Origin: Aestuariibacter sp. A3R04
GTDB lineage: Bacteria; Pseudomonadota; Gammaproteobacteria; Enterobacterales; Alteromonadaceae
Direction: 5' to 3'
Assembly (NCBI RefSeq): GCF_018860805.1
Contig: NZ_JAHKQR010000018.1
Location: 56,129-120,128 of the forward strand
DNA length: 64,000 nucleotides
The position numbers were made by a program, and so were the translations under genes. The stretch's first letter is position 1; every line of letters starts with the position of its first letter. Positions 8,822-17,893 of the stretch are shown here, piece by piece. The notes under the pieces are model-generated. The model searched no databases. It worked only from the letters and a program-made list of their open reading frames with translations, and was not told the DNA's origin.

Positions 8822-11604
8822 TGGCGTTGGTAAACTTCCGACAATTTGGCAAACAGCGCTTGCCGCCTGACGGGCTTACTTAAATACCCGTTCATACCCG
8901 CGTCCAAGCAACGAACCTGGTCTTCACTAAATGCGTTCGCTGTGAGCGCCACGATGGGGATATGGCGTTTTTCACCCACCAGAGCACGGATTTCCCGGGT
9001 CGCCTCGAAGCCATCCATCACTGGCATCTGACAATCCATTAATACGATGTGAAAGTTAAACTGATGTATTGCGTTTAACGCGTCTTTCCCATGTCCGACT
9101 CTGATGCATTTCACCTTTTGCGCTTTTAACATATCGAGCACTATGTGAGCGTTAATATCATTGTCTTCCACTACCAGTACTTTGAGGTTGTCCGGAAGAG
9201 TTACCGGGGCATTTTCGAAACTTTGTACTTGGCGGGTTGCTGGCTTAAATGGCAAGGTAACAATGAAAGTGGTGCCCTCTCCCACTTTCGAATCCACCTG
9301 TATTTTCCCCCCCATTAATTCAACTAGCCGTTGCGTAATTGCCAACCCAAGACCAGTACCGCCGTATACCCGGGTGGTGGATGTATCAGCCTGGGCAAAC
9401 TGCTCAAAAATACCTTGCAGCTTATCGTCCGGGATCCCGACACCGGTATCTTGCACCGTTAGCGTTGCCCATTGTTCCTCATAACCCAAAGACACTGTAA
9501 TTTCACCGTCTTGCGTGAACTTAACGGCATTGCTAAGGAGGTTATTAATAATTTGCGACAATTTACCCATGTCACCAAGCACGGCATTGGGCAAGTCATT
9601 CAAATACGTTAACGAACAGGTGACGCCTTTATTAATCGCCGAGTCCTGATGCAGGTAAAAGGATGCTTCGATCACGTCTTGCAGGGAGAAAGACGTACTG
9701 TCGAGTTGCATTTTACCCGCTTCAATTTTAGACCAGTCCAAAATACTGTCCAGAATCATCAGCAAATTCGCGGCCGACTGAGAAATCATCGTGATCCTGC
9801 GCGTGATGAGTGGTGGAATATCATCGTCTAACAAATTCTCACAGGAACCGATAATCCCATTCATCGGCGTTCGAATTTCATGAGACATATTGGCAAGAAA
9901 TTGTGACTTGGCAATATTAGCGGCTTCCGCCTCACGAAGAGCCAACTCAAGAGATTGGGTTTTTTCTTCAATACGAGACTCGAGCGTCTGATTAAAAGAA
10001 TTGAGTTGGGCATTTAACTTTTGTTGATCCAGGTGGGCAGAATCGAGTTCATTAAACGCTTGTATAAGGCGCATCTGTAACGACGAAAATGCCTTTTCAA
10101 GTGCTTGAACTTCAGCAATAGGCTGGAGTGGATCGGATTTTGCGGAAACCCTTGAATACTTAGGATCAAAGCGTTCAAATTGTTCAACTAGCCGATTGAG
10201 CGGCAACGCCAAAAAGCCGGATAAGGCAAAACCACCTGTAAGACCCAACACCCCGAGAATGACAAGCAAACCGAGCACAGTTACCAGTGATTCATTGGTA
10301 ATAGCAACAAATTCTTTGTAATCGAAAAAGAACCGTACATGCCAACCATAAGGCTGTATAACTGCACTCTGCGCAAACCATTTGTTGCCGTTAAAACCTA
10401 CCACTCCGTTGCAGGACGCGGCGTCACAGGAATCAAAGGAAAACAACGACAGCGTATTGATATGGAGTGGCGTTGAGGCATATACAACTCTGCCACCGCT
10501 GTCTTCAACCATCATTCTGAAGCCGCCGATGTTTTGCGCATCAAAACGATTAAATGCACTCAACGACAGTGAACCTTCAACGATTCCCATGATTTCATTC
10601 TGCGCGTTTTTCACAGGAGCGGATATTGCCACAATGGGCTCGGTGCCAAAACCTCGCCCTTCGAAGGCTTCGGAAAAATAGGGTTCTCCAGTTTGTACGA
10701 CTCGTCGATAGTAAGTCCGTTCCGAAATATCCAGCATGCCCGAACGCTTTACCAGTTCCAATAGGTTCTCAGGCCAGGCATTGGTAATAATGCCCTTATT
10801 ATTGGTGGTCAGAAAGGTTAAAAATGACGGGCTTGTTACCGACAAAGACGCCAGAATAGCGTTGGCGTTATCACTCTCAACGTAAACAGAATTGTCTGCC
10901 TGCGACAAACTGATGGCAGCTAAATTAATTGCGCCCTGATGTTCACCGAGATAGGACTGAATTTGCTCACTTAACACAAAGACACGCTGCTTCATGTAGT
11001 AGCTAAACTGCTGCAACTGAGTTTGCTGGTTCTGATAAATAAACGCATAGCTGACAGTAAACACTGCCACAAAGAACAATGCACTAAAACAGTACCCCAA
11101 CAATTGCTTAACGTGAATTTGCTCTGAAATACGTTGCGGGAAGAATCTCAGTTGAATGAAAAGAAAGGCCAAATGGCCCGTCATCATACTCATCAGGGCA
11201 CAAAACCAGGTTACCGCTGTAGCGGTAATCGTAAGCTGCGAGAAATTGCCCAAACTGACACTGTAATACCCCAATAAAATGAGCACAAGAGCGCAGCTGT
11301 ATGTAACCGTAGTAACTTTTAAGTGATAAAAAATGGCCTTCCCGTAAGCCTGCAGCGACACAAACACCGGTAGCGCAAACAGGGCAACAAGCGGTAAGCT
11401 CAAAGCGTGCAAATAGAGCGCGGGCGATAGCGCAACGCCAATAGCAAACAAAGCACAACGCGGCGGGAAAAACAATGCTATCAGTACAGCGACGGGCAAC
11501 CCAAAAAGCGTTAACCCTTCACTTATAAACGGCTGTGGCAGAAAGCTCAGACCAAATCCAATCAGTGTTAATGCCACCAGCCATTTAAAATTTTTATCGC
11601 GCAT
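8776..11604 (-). CDS. Membrane hybrid sensor histidine kinase with Cache-like sensor
   Basis: A 942-aa hybrid kinase. The N-terminus has several TM helices (about residues 8-185), then a periplasmic dCache-like region (about 200-430; [27 protein letters not shown]), another TM helix, a HAMP-like and coiled-coil linker, HisKA with phospho-accepting His575 ([12 protein letters not shown]), HATPase_c ([26 protein letters not shown]) and a receiver with Asp857 ([12 protein letters not shown]). There is no Hpt domain, so an external Hpt protein would be needed for a full relay. Ligand and target are unknown. The 3' end overlaps nhaA by 46 bases. Confidence 0.93.
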   Translation of the reverse strand: MRDKNFKWLVALTLIGFGLSFLPQPFISEGLTLFGLPVAVLIALFFPPRCALFAIGVALSPALYLHALSLPLVALFALPVFVSLQAYGKAIFYHLKVTTVTYSCALVLILLGYYSVSLGNFSQLTITATAVTWFCALMSMMTGHLAFLFIQLRFFPQRISEQIHVKQLLGYCFSALFFVAVFTVSYAFIYQNQQTQLQQFSYYMKQRVFVLSEQIQSYLGEHQGAINLAAISLSQADNSVYVESDNANAILASLSVTSPSFLTFLTTNNKGIITNAWPENLLELVKRSGMLDISERTYYRRVVQTGEPYFSEAFEGRGFGTEPIVAISAPVKNAQNEIMGIVEGSLSLSAFNRFDAQNIGGFRMMVEDSGGRVVYASTPLHINTLSLFSFDSCDAASCNGVVGFNGNKWFAQSAVIQPYGWHVRFFFDYKEFVAITNESLVTVLGLLVILGVLGLTGGFALSGFLALPLNRLVEQFERFDPKYSRVSAKSDPLQPIAEVQALEKAFSSLQMRLIQAFNELDSAHLDQQKLNAQLNSFNQTLESRIEEKTQSLELALREAEAANIAKSQFLANMSHEIRTPMNGIIGSCENLLDDDIPPLITRRITMISQSAANLLMILDSILDWSKIEAGKMQLDSTSFSLQDVIEASFYLHQDSAINKGVTCSLTYLNDLPNAVLGDMGKLSQIINNLLSNAVKFTQDGEITVSLGYEEQWATLTVQDTGVGIPDDKLQGIFEQFAQADTSTTRVYGGTGLGLAITQRLVELMGGKIQVDSKVGEGTTFIVTLPFKPATRQVQSFENAPVTLPDNLKVLVVEDNDINAHIVLDMLKAQKVKCIRVGHGKDALNAIHQFNFHIVLMDCQMPVMDGFEATREIRALVGEKRHIPIVALTANAFSEDQVRCLDAGMNGYLSKPVRRQALFAKLSEVYQRHYGSSGVSTSVASAD

Positions 11605-11638
11605 TACGCCATTCTCTACGCGAGACCAACCCCAGTAG

Positions 11639-12934
11639 TTAGTCTGCTTGGTTCATGTAATCTAACGTCAGATTTGTCAACAACTTAACACCAAGCTTCA
11701 TGCCTTCGTCATCTACGTAAAATTCAGGTGTATGATGTGCTGGTGACGCTTCTTCCGGCACATCCAGCGGTTTGCCGCCTACCCATAAGAATAAACCGGG
11801 CACCTTTTCCTGGTAGAAGGAGAAATCTTCTGCTCCCGTCACGGCCTTTGCAAGTACTGCTTTATCCTCACCCGCTGTTCGCTGCAAGGTTGGCAGCATT
11901 TTTGCTGTAAGCTCTGGGTCATTATAGGTAATTGGGTAACTATAATCGAGCGGTAATATCAGTTCCGCCGAAGCCCCCATACTGTCGGCAATGCCTTTTA
12001 CTTTTCTTGCCATGGCTTCGTAAACGTGCTCACGCGCTTTTTTATCTAACGTGCGGATGGTTCCCACCAACTCAACCTCACGAGGAATAATGTTGGAACG
12101 GTTTCCACCATGAATAGAACCAACAGACACCACGGCAGCATCATCAATTAATTTAATCTCACGGCTCACTATCGTTTGCAATGACATCACCATTTGTGCA
12201 GCCGTTACCACAGGGTCAACACTTTTCCAAGGGTACGCGCCATGTGCCTGCTTACCCTTGATAACAATTTTAAACGGATCGACGGCGGCCATAGCGCCCC
12301 CAGGCTTGTAGCTTACTTTGTTCACATCCAGATTCGCACTGATATGCAATCCGAAAATAACGTCAACGTCAGGGCCTTTGAGCACGCCTTCTTTTACCAT
12401 GATTTCAGCACCACCGACCTCACCGGGGGGAGCGCCTTCTTCAGCAGGCTGAAAGATAAACTTCACTTTTCCTTTCAACTCGCTTTTCATATCTGACAGA
12501 ATTTTCGCGGCCCCCATTAGCATAGCCATATGAGTGTCATGACCACATGCATGCATTACTGGCACGGTTTTGCCGTCGTATTCTCCGGTTACCTGAGAAC
12601 GCCAGGGCAGGTCATTTTCCTCAGGTACTGGCAAGCCATCCATATCTGCCCGCAGGGCCACAACTGGCCCAGGGTTTCCACTATCGAGAATAGCTACCAC
12701 CCCGGTTTTCGCTACCCCGGTTTCTACTTCAAGGCCCAAAGAACGCAAATACGTCTCAACGTATCTGGCCGTCTCGAATTCACGATTAGATAACTCAGGG
12801 TGTTGATGCAGATGGTGGCGCCATTTAATAACATCAGCCTCGATGTTGTCTGCCATGGTATCGACATTAGTTGCAGCTAAAGAGCAGGAGGAAAACGCTA
12901 GTGCGAGGGAAACGCCAAATAGTTGCTTACGCAT
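11639..12934 (-). CDS. Secreted M20-family amidohydrolase/peptidase
   Basis: A 431-aa exported metallohydrolase. The ATG at 12934 is preceded by AGGA nine bases upstream and followed by a signal peptide ([20 protein letters not shown]). A 56-codon upstream extension would run through the TonB receptor terminator and is rejected. Metal and catalytic motifs: [41 protein letters not shown] and TGAEDFSFY. These match the hippurate hydrolase / N-acyl-amino-acid hydrolase group (AmiA/HipO-like), here placed in the periplasm. The exact substrate is unknown. Confidence 0.92.
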   Translation of the reverse strand: MRKQLFGVSLALAFSSCSLAATNVDTMADNIEADVIKWRHHLHQHPELSNREFETARYVETYLRSLGLEVETGVAKTGVVAILDSGNPGPVVALRADMDGLPVPEENDLPWRSQVTGEYDGKTVPVMHACGHDTHMAMLMGAAKILSDMKSELKGKVKFIFQPAEEGAPPGEVGGAEIMVKEGVLKGPDVDVIFGLHISANLDVNKVSYKPGGAMAAVDPFKIVIKGKQAHGAYPWKSVDPVVTAAQMVMSLQTIVSREIKLIDDAAVVSVGSIHGGNRSNIIPREVELVGTIRTLDKKAREHVYEAMARKVKGIADSMGASAELILPLDYSYPITYNDPELTAKMLPTLQRTAGEDKAVLAKAVTGAEDFSFYQEKVPGLFLWVGGKPLDVPEEASPAHHTPEFYVDDEGMKLGVKLLTNLTLDYMNQAD

Positions 12935-13012
12935 ATTATTATTCCTGTTTGGTGTGTGTTTAGTTTTTGTTTTTCTACACCCTATCCCAAACGGCAGTTT
13001 TTTAACAGTCGA

Positions 13013-13047
13013 AAAAAAACCGCCGTGTGATACGGCGGTTTTTTTAT
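13013..13047 (-). terminator. Intrinsic terminator of the TonB receptor gene
   Basis: The stem AACCGCCGT / ACGGCGGTT with a short loop lies 19 bases after the receptor stop codon, with A-runs and T-runs on both sides. On the minus strand the stem is followed by eight T. It separates the receptor from the M20 gene. Confidence 0.9.
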
Positions 13048-13065
13048 TTGAAGAACCAATGGCAA

Positions 13066-16000
13066 TTAGAAGTCGTACTTCACGCCAATTCGGATCTGCC
13101 ACAACGACTGTTCGTTGAAGTAACCATTCTGGTTAGTGTTTCCTTCAAAGAACTCGTTGTAGGTGTAGGTGCCATCGCTGTTCAGCGACGCATCCAGCAC
13201 TGGTGCAGATACAAACGGACCAATGCGACGTACGCCCCAGTCATCATTCAAGAAGTTACCTACGTTCTTAAGAATGAAGTATGCACTCGCTCTGTGACCT
13301 TCCATAAAGCCAGGCAATTCCTGATCAAGACGGAAATCTACGCGGCTATACCACTCAGCATTTTGAGAGTTACGGCCGTTGATTTCGCCACGAGTTAACC
13401 CTTCACGGTCGATGAATTCGTTGAATGCAGCGAGGTCGAAACCTTCAGCATAGGTTACGATAGCATCGTTTTCCTCAGGGATGTAAAGCAAGGCATTGTC
13501 AGTGTTAAATTGCGCTTCACCAATTGTGATACCGTCAAAGGTATAAGAGAACGGACGACCTTTTTGACGCGAACCGAACAATGAGAAGCTGGTTTTGTAA
13601 CCATCTACAAACTCAGTGGAGTAACGCAGGTTAAAGGTGAAACGATGCGGAACTTCGTAGTTTGAAGTAGCAACACCTGGGTTCAATGGGTCTGAAGACG
13701 CAAAGTTTGTGAAGTTCGAGTAAGCTACAGAACTTGCCATAGGCGTTACGTCTTCAGATTTGTTGTAAGCATAACCAAAGCTTGCATCAAGGCCGAAGTC
13801 GTAGTTTTTCTGTACCGCGAAGGAGATAGTCGTGGACTTACCGTCTTCTTTGGCATTTGTCAGCACCAGGTCACTCTTCAGGAAGTTACGTACAACAGCA
13901 TCGCCGTCATCGTCAGTACCAACCTGGATGTAGTTGTAAATAGGACGACCGTCAGCAGTATAAGTTACGTTTTCAGTATCCCAACCTACGTTGATGATTT
14001 GTGCGCTGTCCTGCTTGCGATTGTGCAAGATGTCAGCCTGGAACACGTAGTCGTCTTCTGTTACCCAGGTAAAGCCTAAGTTGAATTTCCACTCGCTTGG
14101 AATTTCAAAATCAGGGTGCACAGCGTTGGTTGATGGCTCGTTACCCAAAGAAGGATTCGCTGCAGAAACTTCGTCGTACATCTCCTGAACTGGGTCGTAT
14201 ATTAAACGCCCGCCGTTTGCGATAGGCACGTTCACGCCATTTTCGTCGAACAGGTAGAAGTCACGACGATAGGTATCAATGTTAGTAATACCGTCGTTAG
14301 AGAAGGAGTTTGACAACCAAACGTTCGGGTTACCGCCTGAGTACAGACCTACGCCACCACGAAGTTCCATGCTGTCGTTAATAATGTAGTTAAAGCCTAC
14401 ACGTGGTTGCAACAAGTCAATGCCGTCGAAGGTTGAGGTGTTGGCATAACCATAACGATCTTCAAATACTTCATTCAGTTTAGGCTTATCATCACTCACG
14501 TACTTGTCATAGCGCAAACCGAACAACAACGTCAAGTCGTCAATAACCCACTCGTCCTGAACATACAGGGTGTGCGTGTCATAAGTGAAACGCTGAGCGG
14601 CATCCTGAGGATTGTGCGTACCGGCAGAGTTATTGTAGTAGATATCGTCGGCCAAGCCGTTTTCGAAGTCATCAATAGTGTTGAAACGGTATTCACCGAT
14701 AGTATGCTGCATAAACAAGTTATAGGCTTCTAGCGTTTCCCACTCATAACCAAACGTAATAGTGTGGTCGTCTAAGTAATACGTACCTGCAAATTTCGCT
14801 GTGGTGCTGTTCCAGTCCATTTCGTTAGACTGACGAGAGTCATCGGGACCGATATAAACATCAGCGCCGTTTACGTTATCAATGCGAATTTCACCGAAAC
14901 CGCTGTCAGCATCTAAAGAGTTCTGGCGGTTAGTTAAACTGATGTGGCCTAAACGTACTTCGGTTGAGAAGCTGCTCGACCAATCAGAATATAAGGATGC
15001 CACAGTTGAATTAAGCTTTGCGCCAACTTCGTAGAAGTGACTGTCGAGTGACAACGCAGTAGAGTAATCGTCAGACTGATCGATGCGGAAACCATCGTTG
15101 TAGTTATAAACCAATGAGGCACGGTGGTCGCTGTTGATGTTCCAGTCGAGTTTAACCAACACTTTTTCATCTTCTACTGGCATTGAACCAGGCATTTCAC
15201 CGATGTCGTAATTGTAAACATCACTGGCAATTTGTCTGATGCGGTCAAGGTCAGCTTGTGAAACCTGATTGCCCATAGGACCGTAAGAAAAGATTTGTGC
15301 ACCTTCCAGTTTCTCGTACGCACCGAAGAAGAAAAGCTCGTCTTTAATCAGTGGGAAACCGACATTAACGCCATAACGTTTTTCAGTGAAGTCACCGGTA
15401 TCAACATCAGTGTCTTCAATTTTATCACCCATCAGAGAATCGCTGGTGTAATCGAAGAAAACGCCGCCGTGCACTTCATTAGTACCAGACTTGGTTACTG
15501 CGTTAATGTTACACGCTGTAAAACCACCGTACTGTACGTCAAACGGAGCAAGTTCAACGGCTACCTGATCGATAGCATCAAAAGAGAATGGCATTCTTAC
15601 AGTAGGGTAACCGTTCTGGTTAAGACCAAAACTGTCATTCATGCGCACACCGTCAACAGTCAATGCACTGAAACGCGGGTTACCGCCACCACAGATAATG
15701 GCTTCTTCACCGTCACTTTCTGAGATACTGATACGCGGGTCAACGCGAACAATATCTTTTAAGTCACGGTTAGCAGCAGGGGCTGACTGTAAATCTTCAA
15801 GGTTAAAAGTCGCAGCAGGACTTTTCTGGCCGAAAACATCAGCACCAATTTGAGAAGCCGTTACCTGGATACGCTCGATGCTTGATTCGTCAGACAGCGC
15901 CAAATTTAACACTAATGGCTCACCTAACTGCAGGTAAACATCGCTTACGGTTTTATCGTCAAATCGGTCGGAGTCAAATGCCACCGTGTAAGGACCACCT

Positions 16001-16233
16001 ACACGCAGCCCCTGCAGGCTGAACTGACCACTGTTTCCGACTGTAACTACTTTAACCGCACCAGTAGGTACGTGGGTAATTGTCACAGTGGTACCAGCAG
16101 CTGGAGACCCTTGTGGACCAACAATACTACCTTTAATAGCAGAAGACGTTTCCTGAGCCATTGCTGCTGTAGATAACCCTACAGACACAGCAACAGCTAA
16201 CGCAACGCGACTTAGCTTAGACTTGTTAAACAT
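13066..16233 (-). CDS. Oar-type TonB-dependent receptor with carboxypeptidase-regulatory-like domain
   Basis: A 1055-aa outer-membrane active transporter. It has a signal peptide (LALAVAVSVGLSTAAMA-like run ending AMAQ at about 27), then a carboxypeptidase-regulatory-like beta-sandwich (about 30-115), a TonB-box-like IERIQVTAS, a plug with SALTVDGVRMNDSF and a 22-strand barrel ending in the aromatic terminus KYDF. This architecture is that of the Oar/OmpA-like TonB receptors abundant in Alteromonadales; substrates are generally unknown (peptides, glycans and phosphorus sources have all been proposed). A Pho-box-like promoter lies about 100 bases upstream, which would suggest induction by phosphate limitation. 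Confidence 0.92.
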   Translation of the reverse strand: MFNKSKLSRVALAVAVSVGLSTAAMAQETSSAIKGSIVGPQGSPAAGTTVTITHVPTGAVKVVTVGNSGQFSLQGLRVGGPYTVAFDSDRFDDKTVSDVYLQLGEPLVLNLALSDESSIERIQVTASQIGADVFGQKSPAATFNLEDLQSAPAANRDLKDIVRVDPRISISESDGEEAIICGGGNPRFSALTVDGVRMNDSFGLNQNGYPTVRMPFSFDAIDQVAVELAPFDVQYGGFTACNINAVTKSGTNEVHGGVFFDYTSDSLMGDKIEDTDVDTGDFTEKRYGVNVGFPLIKDELFFFGAYEKLEGAQIFSYGPMGNQVSQADLDRIRQIASDVYNYDIGEMPGSMPVEDEKVLVKLDWNINSDHRASLVYNYNDGFRIDQSDDYSTALSLDSHFYEVGAKLNSTVASLYSDWSSSFSTEVRLGHISLTNRQNSLDADSGFGEIRIDNVNGADVYIGPDDSRQSNEMDWNSTTAKFAGTYYLDDHTITFGYEWETLEAYNLFMQHTIGEYRFNTIDDFENGLADDIYYNNSAGTHNPQDAAQRFTYDTHTLYVQDEWVIDDLTLLFGLRYDKYVSDDKPKLNEVFEDRYGYANTSTFDGIDLLQPRVGFNYIINDSMELRGGVGLYSGGNPNVWLSNSFSNDGITNIDTYRRDFYLFDENGVNVPIANGGRLIYDPVQEMYDEVSAANPSLGNEPSTNAVHPDFEIPSEWKFNLGFTWVTEDDYVFQADILHNRKQDSAQIINVGWDTENVTYTADGRPIYNYIQVGTDDDGDAVVRNFLKSDLVLTNAKEDGKSTTISFAVQKNYDFGLDASFGYAYNKSEDVTPMASSVAYSNFTNFASSDPLNPGVATSNYEVPHRFTFNLRYSTEFVDGYKTSFSLFGSRQKGRPFSYTFDGITIGEAQFNTDNALLYIPEENDAIVTYAEGFDLAAFNEFIDREGLTRGEINGRNSQNAEWYSRVDFRLDQELPGFMEGHRASAYFILKNVGNFLNDDWGVRRIGPFVSAPVLDASLNSDGTYTYNEFFEGNTNQNGYFNEQSLWQIRIGVKYDF

Positions 16234-16267
16234 GTGTGTTTCCCTATCGTTTTTAAAAATTTATCTG

Positions 16268-16297
16268 AACGTCAGCGAATTATTGTTGTCTGACGTT
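16268..16297. repeat. Inverted repeat in the TonB receptor leader
   Basis: Perfect 8-base arms AACGTCAG (16268-16275) and CTGACGTT (16290-16297) with a 14-base spacer, 35-64 bases before the receptor ATG. It would form a hairpin in the 5' UTR or serve as an operator. Confidence 0.4.
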
Positions 16298-16327
16298 ACG
16301 AGATAAGATCTTGGCGTCATTGTGCCT

Positions 16328-16352
16328 CTTACAGGTGTCACTCTTATGACAA
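16328..16352 (-). promoter_or_regulatory. Pho-box-like promoter of the TonB receptor
   Basis: The minus strand reads TTGTCATAAGAGTGACAC (16351-16334), a 14 of 18 match to the PhoB box, then 10 bases, then CACAAT as -10. Box-10 bases-hexamer is the layout of the E. coli phoA promoter. The predicted start would be near 16316, giving a leader of about 80 nt. The match is imperfect in the second half-site. Confidence 0.45.
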
Positions 16353-16354
16353 CT

Positions 16355-16378
16355 CTGACCATATTATATATGGTTCAG
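16355..16378. repeat. Near-palindrome CTGACCATAT-TAT-ATATGGTTCAG
   Basis: A 24-base imperfect palindrome upstream of the TonB receptor. On the minus strand it includes TATAAT (16368-16363), so it could be a promoter -10 overlapped by an operator. No regulator family is assigned. Confidence 0.4.
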
Positions 16379-16458
16379 TGTACGCCTTTTGCCATTGCAA
16401 ACAAGCGAGCTTATCTGCAACGGTGAAATTCAAATTTATGTATTGCTCCCGCCCCGGC

Positions 16459-16490
16459 AAAAAGAACAAGCTACCTGGCTGGTAGCCTGT
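16459..16490 (-). terminator. Intrinsic terminator with no upstream CDS
   Basis: On the minus strand ACAGGCTACC and GGTAGCTTGT form a 10-bp stem (one G-U pair) around loop AGCCA, followed by TCTTTTT. There is no minus-strand gene immediately upstream, which points to a non-coding transcript. Confidence 0.65.
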
Positions 16491-16690
16491 TTAATTCTGT
16501 CGCCAGTTGTACTTAGCCGTATTCCTGGCTTGTGCCCCTGCCTATATTATATTTTTGGTCAGTTTGCACAGGTTGTGATTCTGACCGAGGAAAAGCCGTG
16601 CACTTTGGAGAAGTGGCTTTTCCTCTGGTCACAATCAGCAAACGGACAACACGCCAGTATTCTTGTGTCATCCGATTTTAACTGAGAGCC
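16459..16690 (-). ncRNA. Candidate structured small RNA or attenuated leader
   Basis: Predicted from sequence signals only. A Pho-box promoter (see 16697-16730) would start a minus-strand transcript near 16690. It contains a long hairpin at 16643-16562: GTTTGC, TGATTGTGACC, GAGGAAAAGCC pair with GGCTTTTCCTC, GGTCAGAATCA, GCAAAC (27 pairs, one mismatch, one single-base and one 8-base bulge). The 17-base loop can itself form CACTT/AAGTG. The transcript then meets an intrinsic terminator at 16490-16459. No convincing coding frame lies in it. It could be an independent sRNA or a riboswitch-like leader of the TonB receptor, whose ATG is 226 bases further on. Confidence 0.45.
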
Positions 16691-16696
16691 GCTGCA

Positions 16697-16730
16697 ATTC
16701 TTCGTGAGTTTTATGTCAGCTTTATGACAG
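16697..16730 (-). promoter_or_regulatory. Pho-box promoter in front of the candidate RNA
   Basis: The minus strand reads CTGTCATAAAGCTGACAT (16730-16713), 16 of 18 matches to the PhoB box and very close to the E. coli phoA box, then 10 bases, then AAGAAT (16702-16697) as -10. A third weaker repeat (CTCACGA) continues the 11-base period. Confidence 0.55.
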
Positions 16731-17026
16731 TTTCGTCTCCCAAACATAATATAACACGCTGAGAAAGCTGATTTTTTTATTATAATCCGGAACAAATGGT
16801 CTGGAAAAGTTATTCATAAAACACTTGCGATTGCTTCACACTGTCAGCAAATCTATTCAACTCTGTATTTTCTCGGATAACCATCGTTTAATAGAATTCA
16901 AACTCCTTAATTAAAAAACATTAAAAATCAAATACATAACTCTTTAAAATAAACTTACCTATTGCATTAAATAAGGTTAACTGTTGAAATTCATTCATTA
17001 AATAACCCTGCGAAACACGATTCATC
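16731..17026. other. AT-rich intergenic stretch
   Basis: About 300 bases of AT-rich DNA before the PhnD-like gene, with a TATAAT at about 16780. I see no ORF with a credible start and no clear operator here. It presumably carries the promoter of the 17027 gene. Confidence 0.4.
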
Positions 17027-17893
17027 TTGGTTTACCTAAAGATTTTCAAACAATATCGGGTACTCATAGCCACGCTCATGGCTGTTTGTTGTGTGTTCGC
17101 AGGTTTTTCACAAAATTTTGTAAAATTAACTCCGATTCCGCCACAAACAGGGCAAATATTGACCTGTTCAACGGCACTTTCGACTAATCCTGAGACTTTC
17201 GACATCTATTTAACTGAACAATCTTTTGCGGAACTGGCTTTGTCTGCCTTGTGTAGCAACCCCGTCATTCAAAGACAATTTGGCAATGTAAGGGTGACAA
17301 TAGGCGAAAATGATTACGACACGTTTCGCTACATTAGCCATGGCGTTAGTAATTTAGCGCTGGTTAAAGCCAATGTAGTTACCGCATTCGGAGCCGACGA
17401 AATTTACGGGTACGAGGAAGTGGCTATGCACCCGGATTACAGTGCGTACTTTATCGCTTTGAAAGAAAAACCCGAGCTGACAAAAGAGTATTTACTCGGT
17501 AAGCGCATTGGTATTTTGGATTACCCCAGCAGTCGCTCTGGTCATATTGTCCCTAAAACCCGCCTTAAAGCCCTGGGCTTAAACACCAATAATATCCACC
17601 TGCATTATTACAATTCACACGGAGAACTGCGCAGGGCGCTCTTGGCTGGAGATGTAGACATCATTTCCTCCTATTGGGACAAAAACGACGGAAAAAAATT
17701 ATCGAGAAGCTACATTACTGCATTGGAAGAGAGTGTGAGTGGCATGCGCTGGTATTTAAAAATGCAAACACGAAACACAGATCTGCGCTGTGCAGTGCAA
17801 TCTGCCATACAAACTATGTCTGCCAATCAAACCAAGAAGTACTATCAACAAGTACAAATAGAGGAGCCTTGTATTGATGCAGTCACTCAGTGA
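17027..17893 (+). CDS. PhnD-like periplasmic substrate-binding protein
   Basis: A 288-aa protein with an N-terminal hydrophobic segment (residues 11-28) after a basic start, and a type 2 periplasmic-binding fold of the PhnD/phosphonate-binding type. The segments YLLGKRIGILDYPSSRSGHIVPK and HGELRRALLAGDVDIISSYWD fit the family hinge and second lobe. The only start that keeps the signal/anchor is TTG (17027); an ATG at 17078 would cut into the hydrophobic segment. No ABC permease or ATPase gene follows. Instead the next gene, overlapping, encodes a membrane protein, so this may be a sensor or receptor rather than a transporter component. Confidence 0.7.
   Translation: MVYLKIFKQYRVLIATLMAVCCVFAGFSQNFVKLTPIPPQTGQILTCSTALSTNPETFDIYLTEQSFAELALSALCSNPVIQRQFGNVRVTIGENDYDTFRYISHGVSNLALVKANVVTAFGADEIYGYEEVAMHPDYSAYFIALKEKPELTKEYLLGKRIGILDYPSSRSGHIVPKTRLKALGLNTNNIHLHYYNSHGELRRALLAGDVDIISSYWDKNDGKKLSRSYITALEESVSGMRWYLKMQTRNTDLRCAVQSAIQTMSANQTKKYYQQVQIEEPCIDAVTQ

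Noticed and set aside
12935..13102. N-terminal extension of the M20 peptidase
   Set aside because: The extension translates the TonB receptor terminator; the internal ATG at 12934 has a ribosome site and a proper signal peptide.
16389..16685. 98-codon plus-strand ORF in the TonB receptor upstream region
   Set aside because: TTG start without a ribosome site, odd composition (many Cys, Trp, Leu), and it runs through the long hairpin and terminator of the minus strand. It is better explained as chance over a structured RNA.
16559..16795. 78-codon minus-strand ORF over the Pho box
   Set aside because: It would contain the Pho box and promoter inside its coding sequence and shows no family features.
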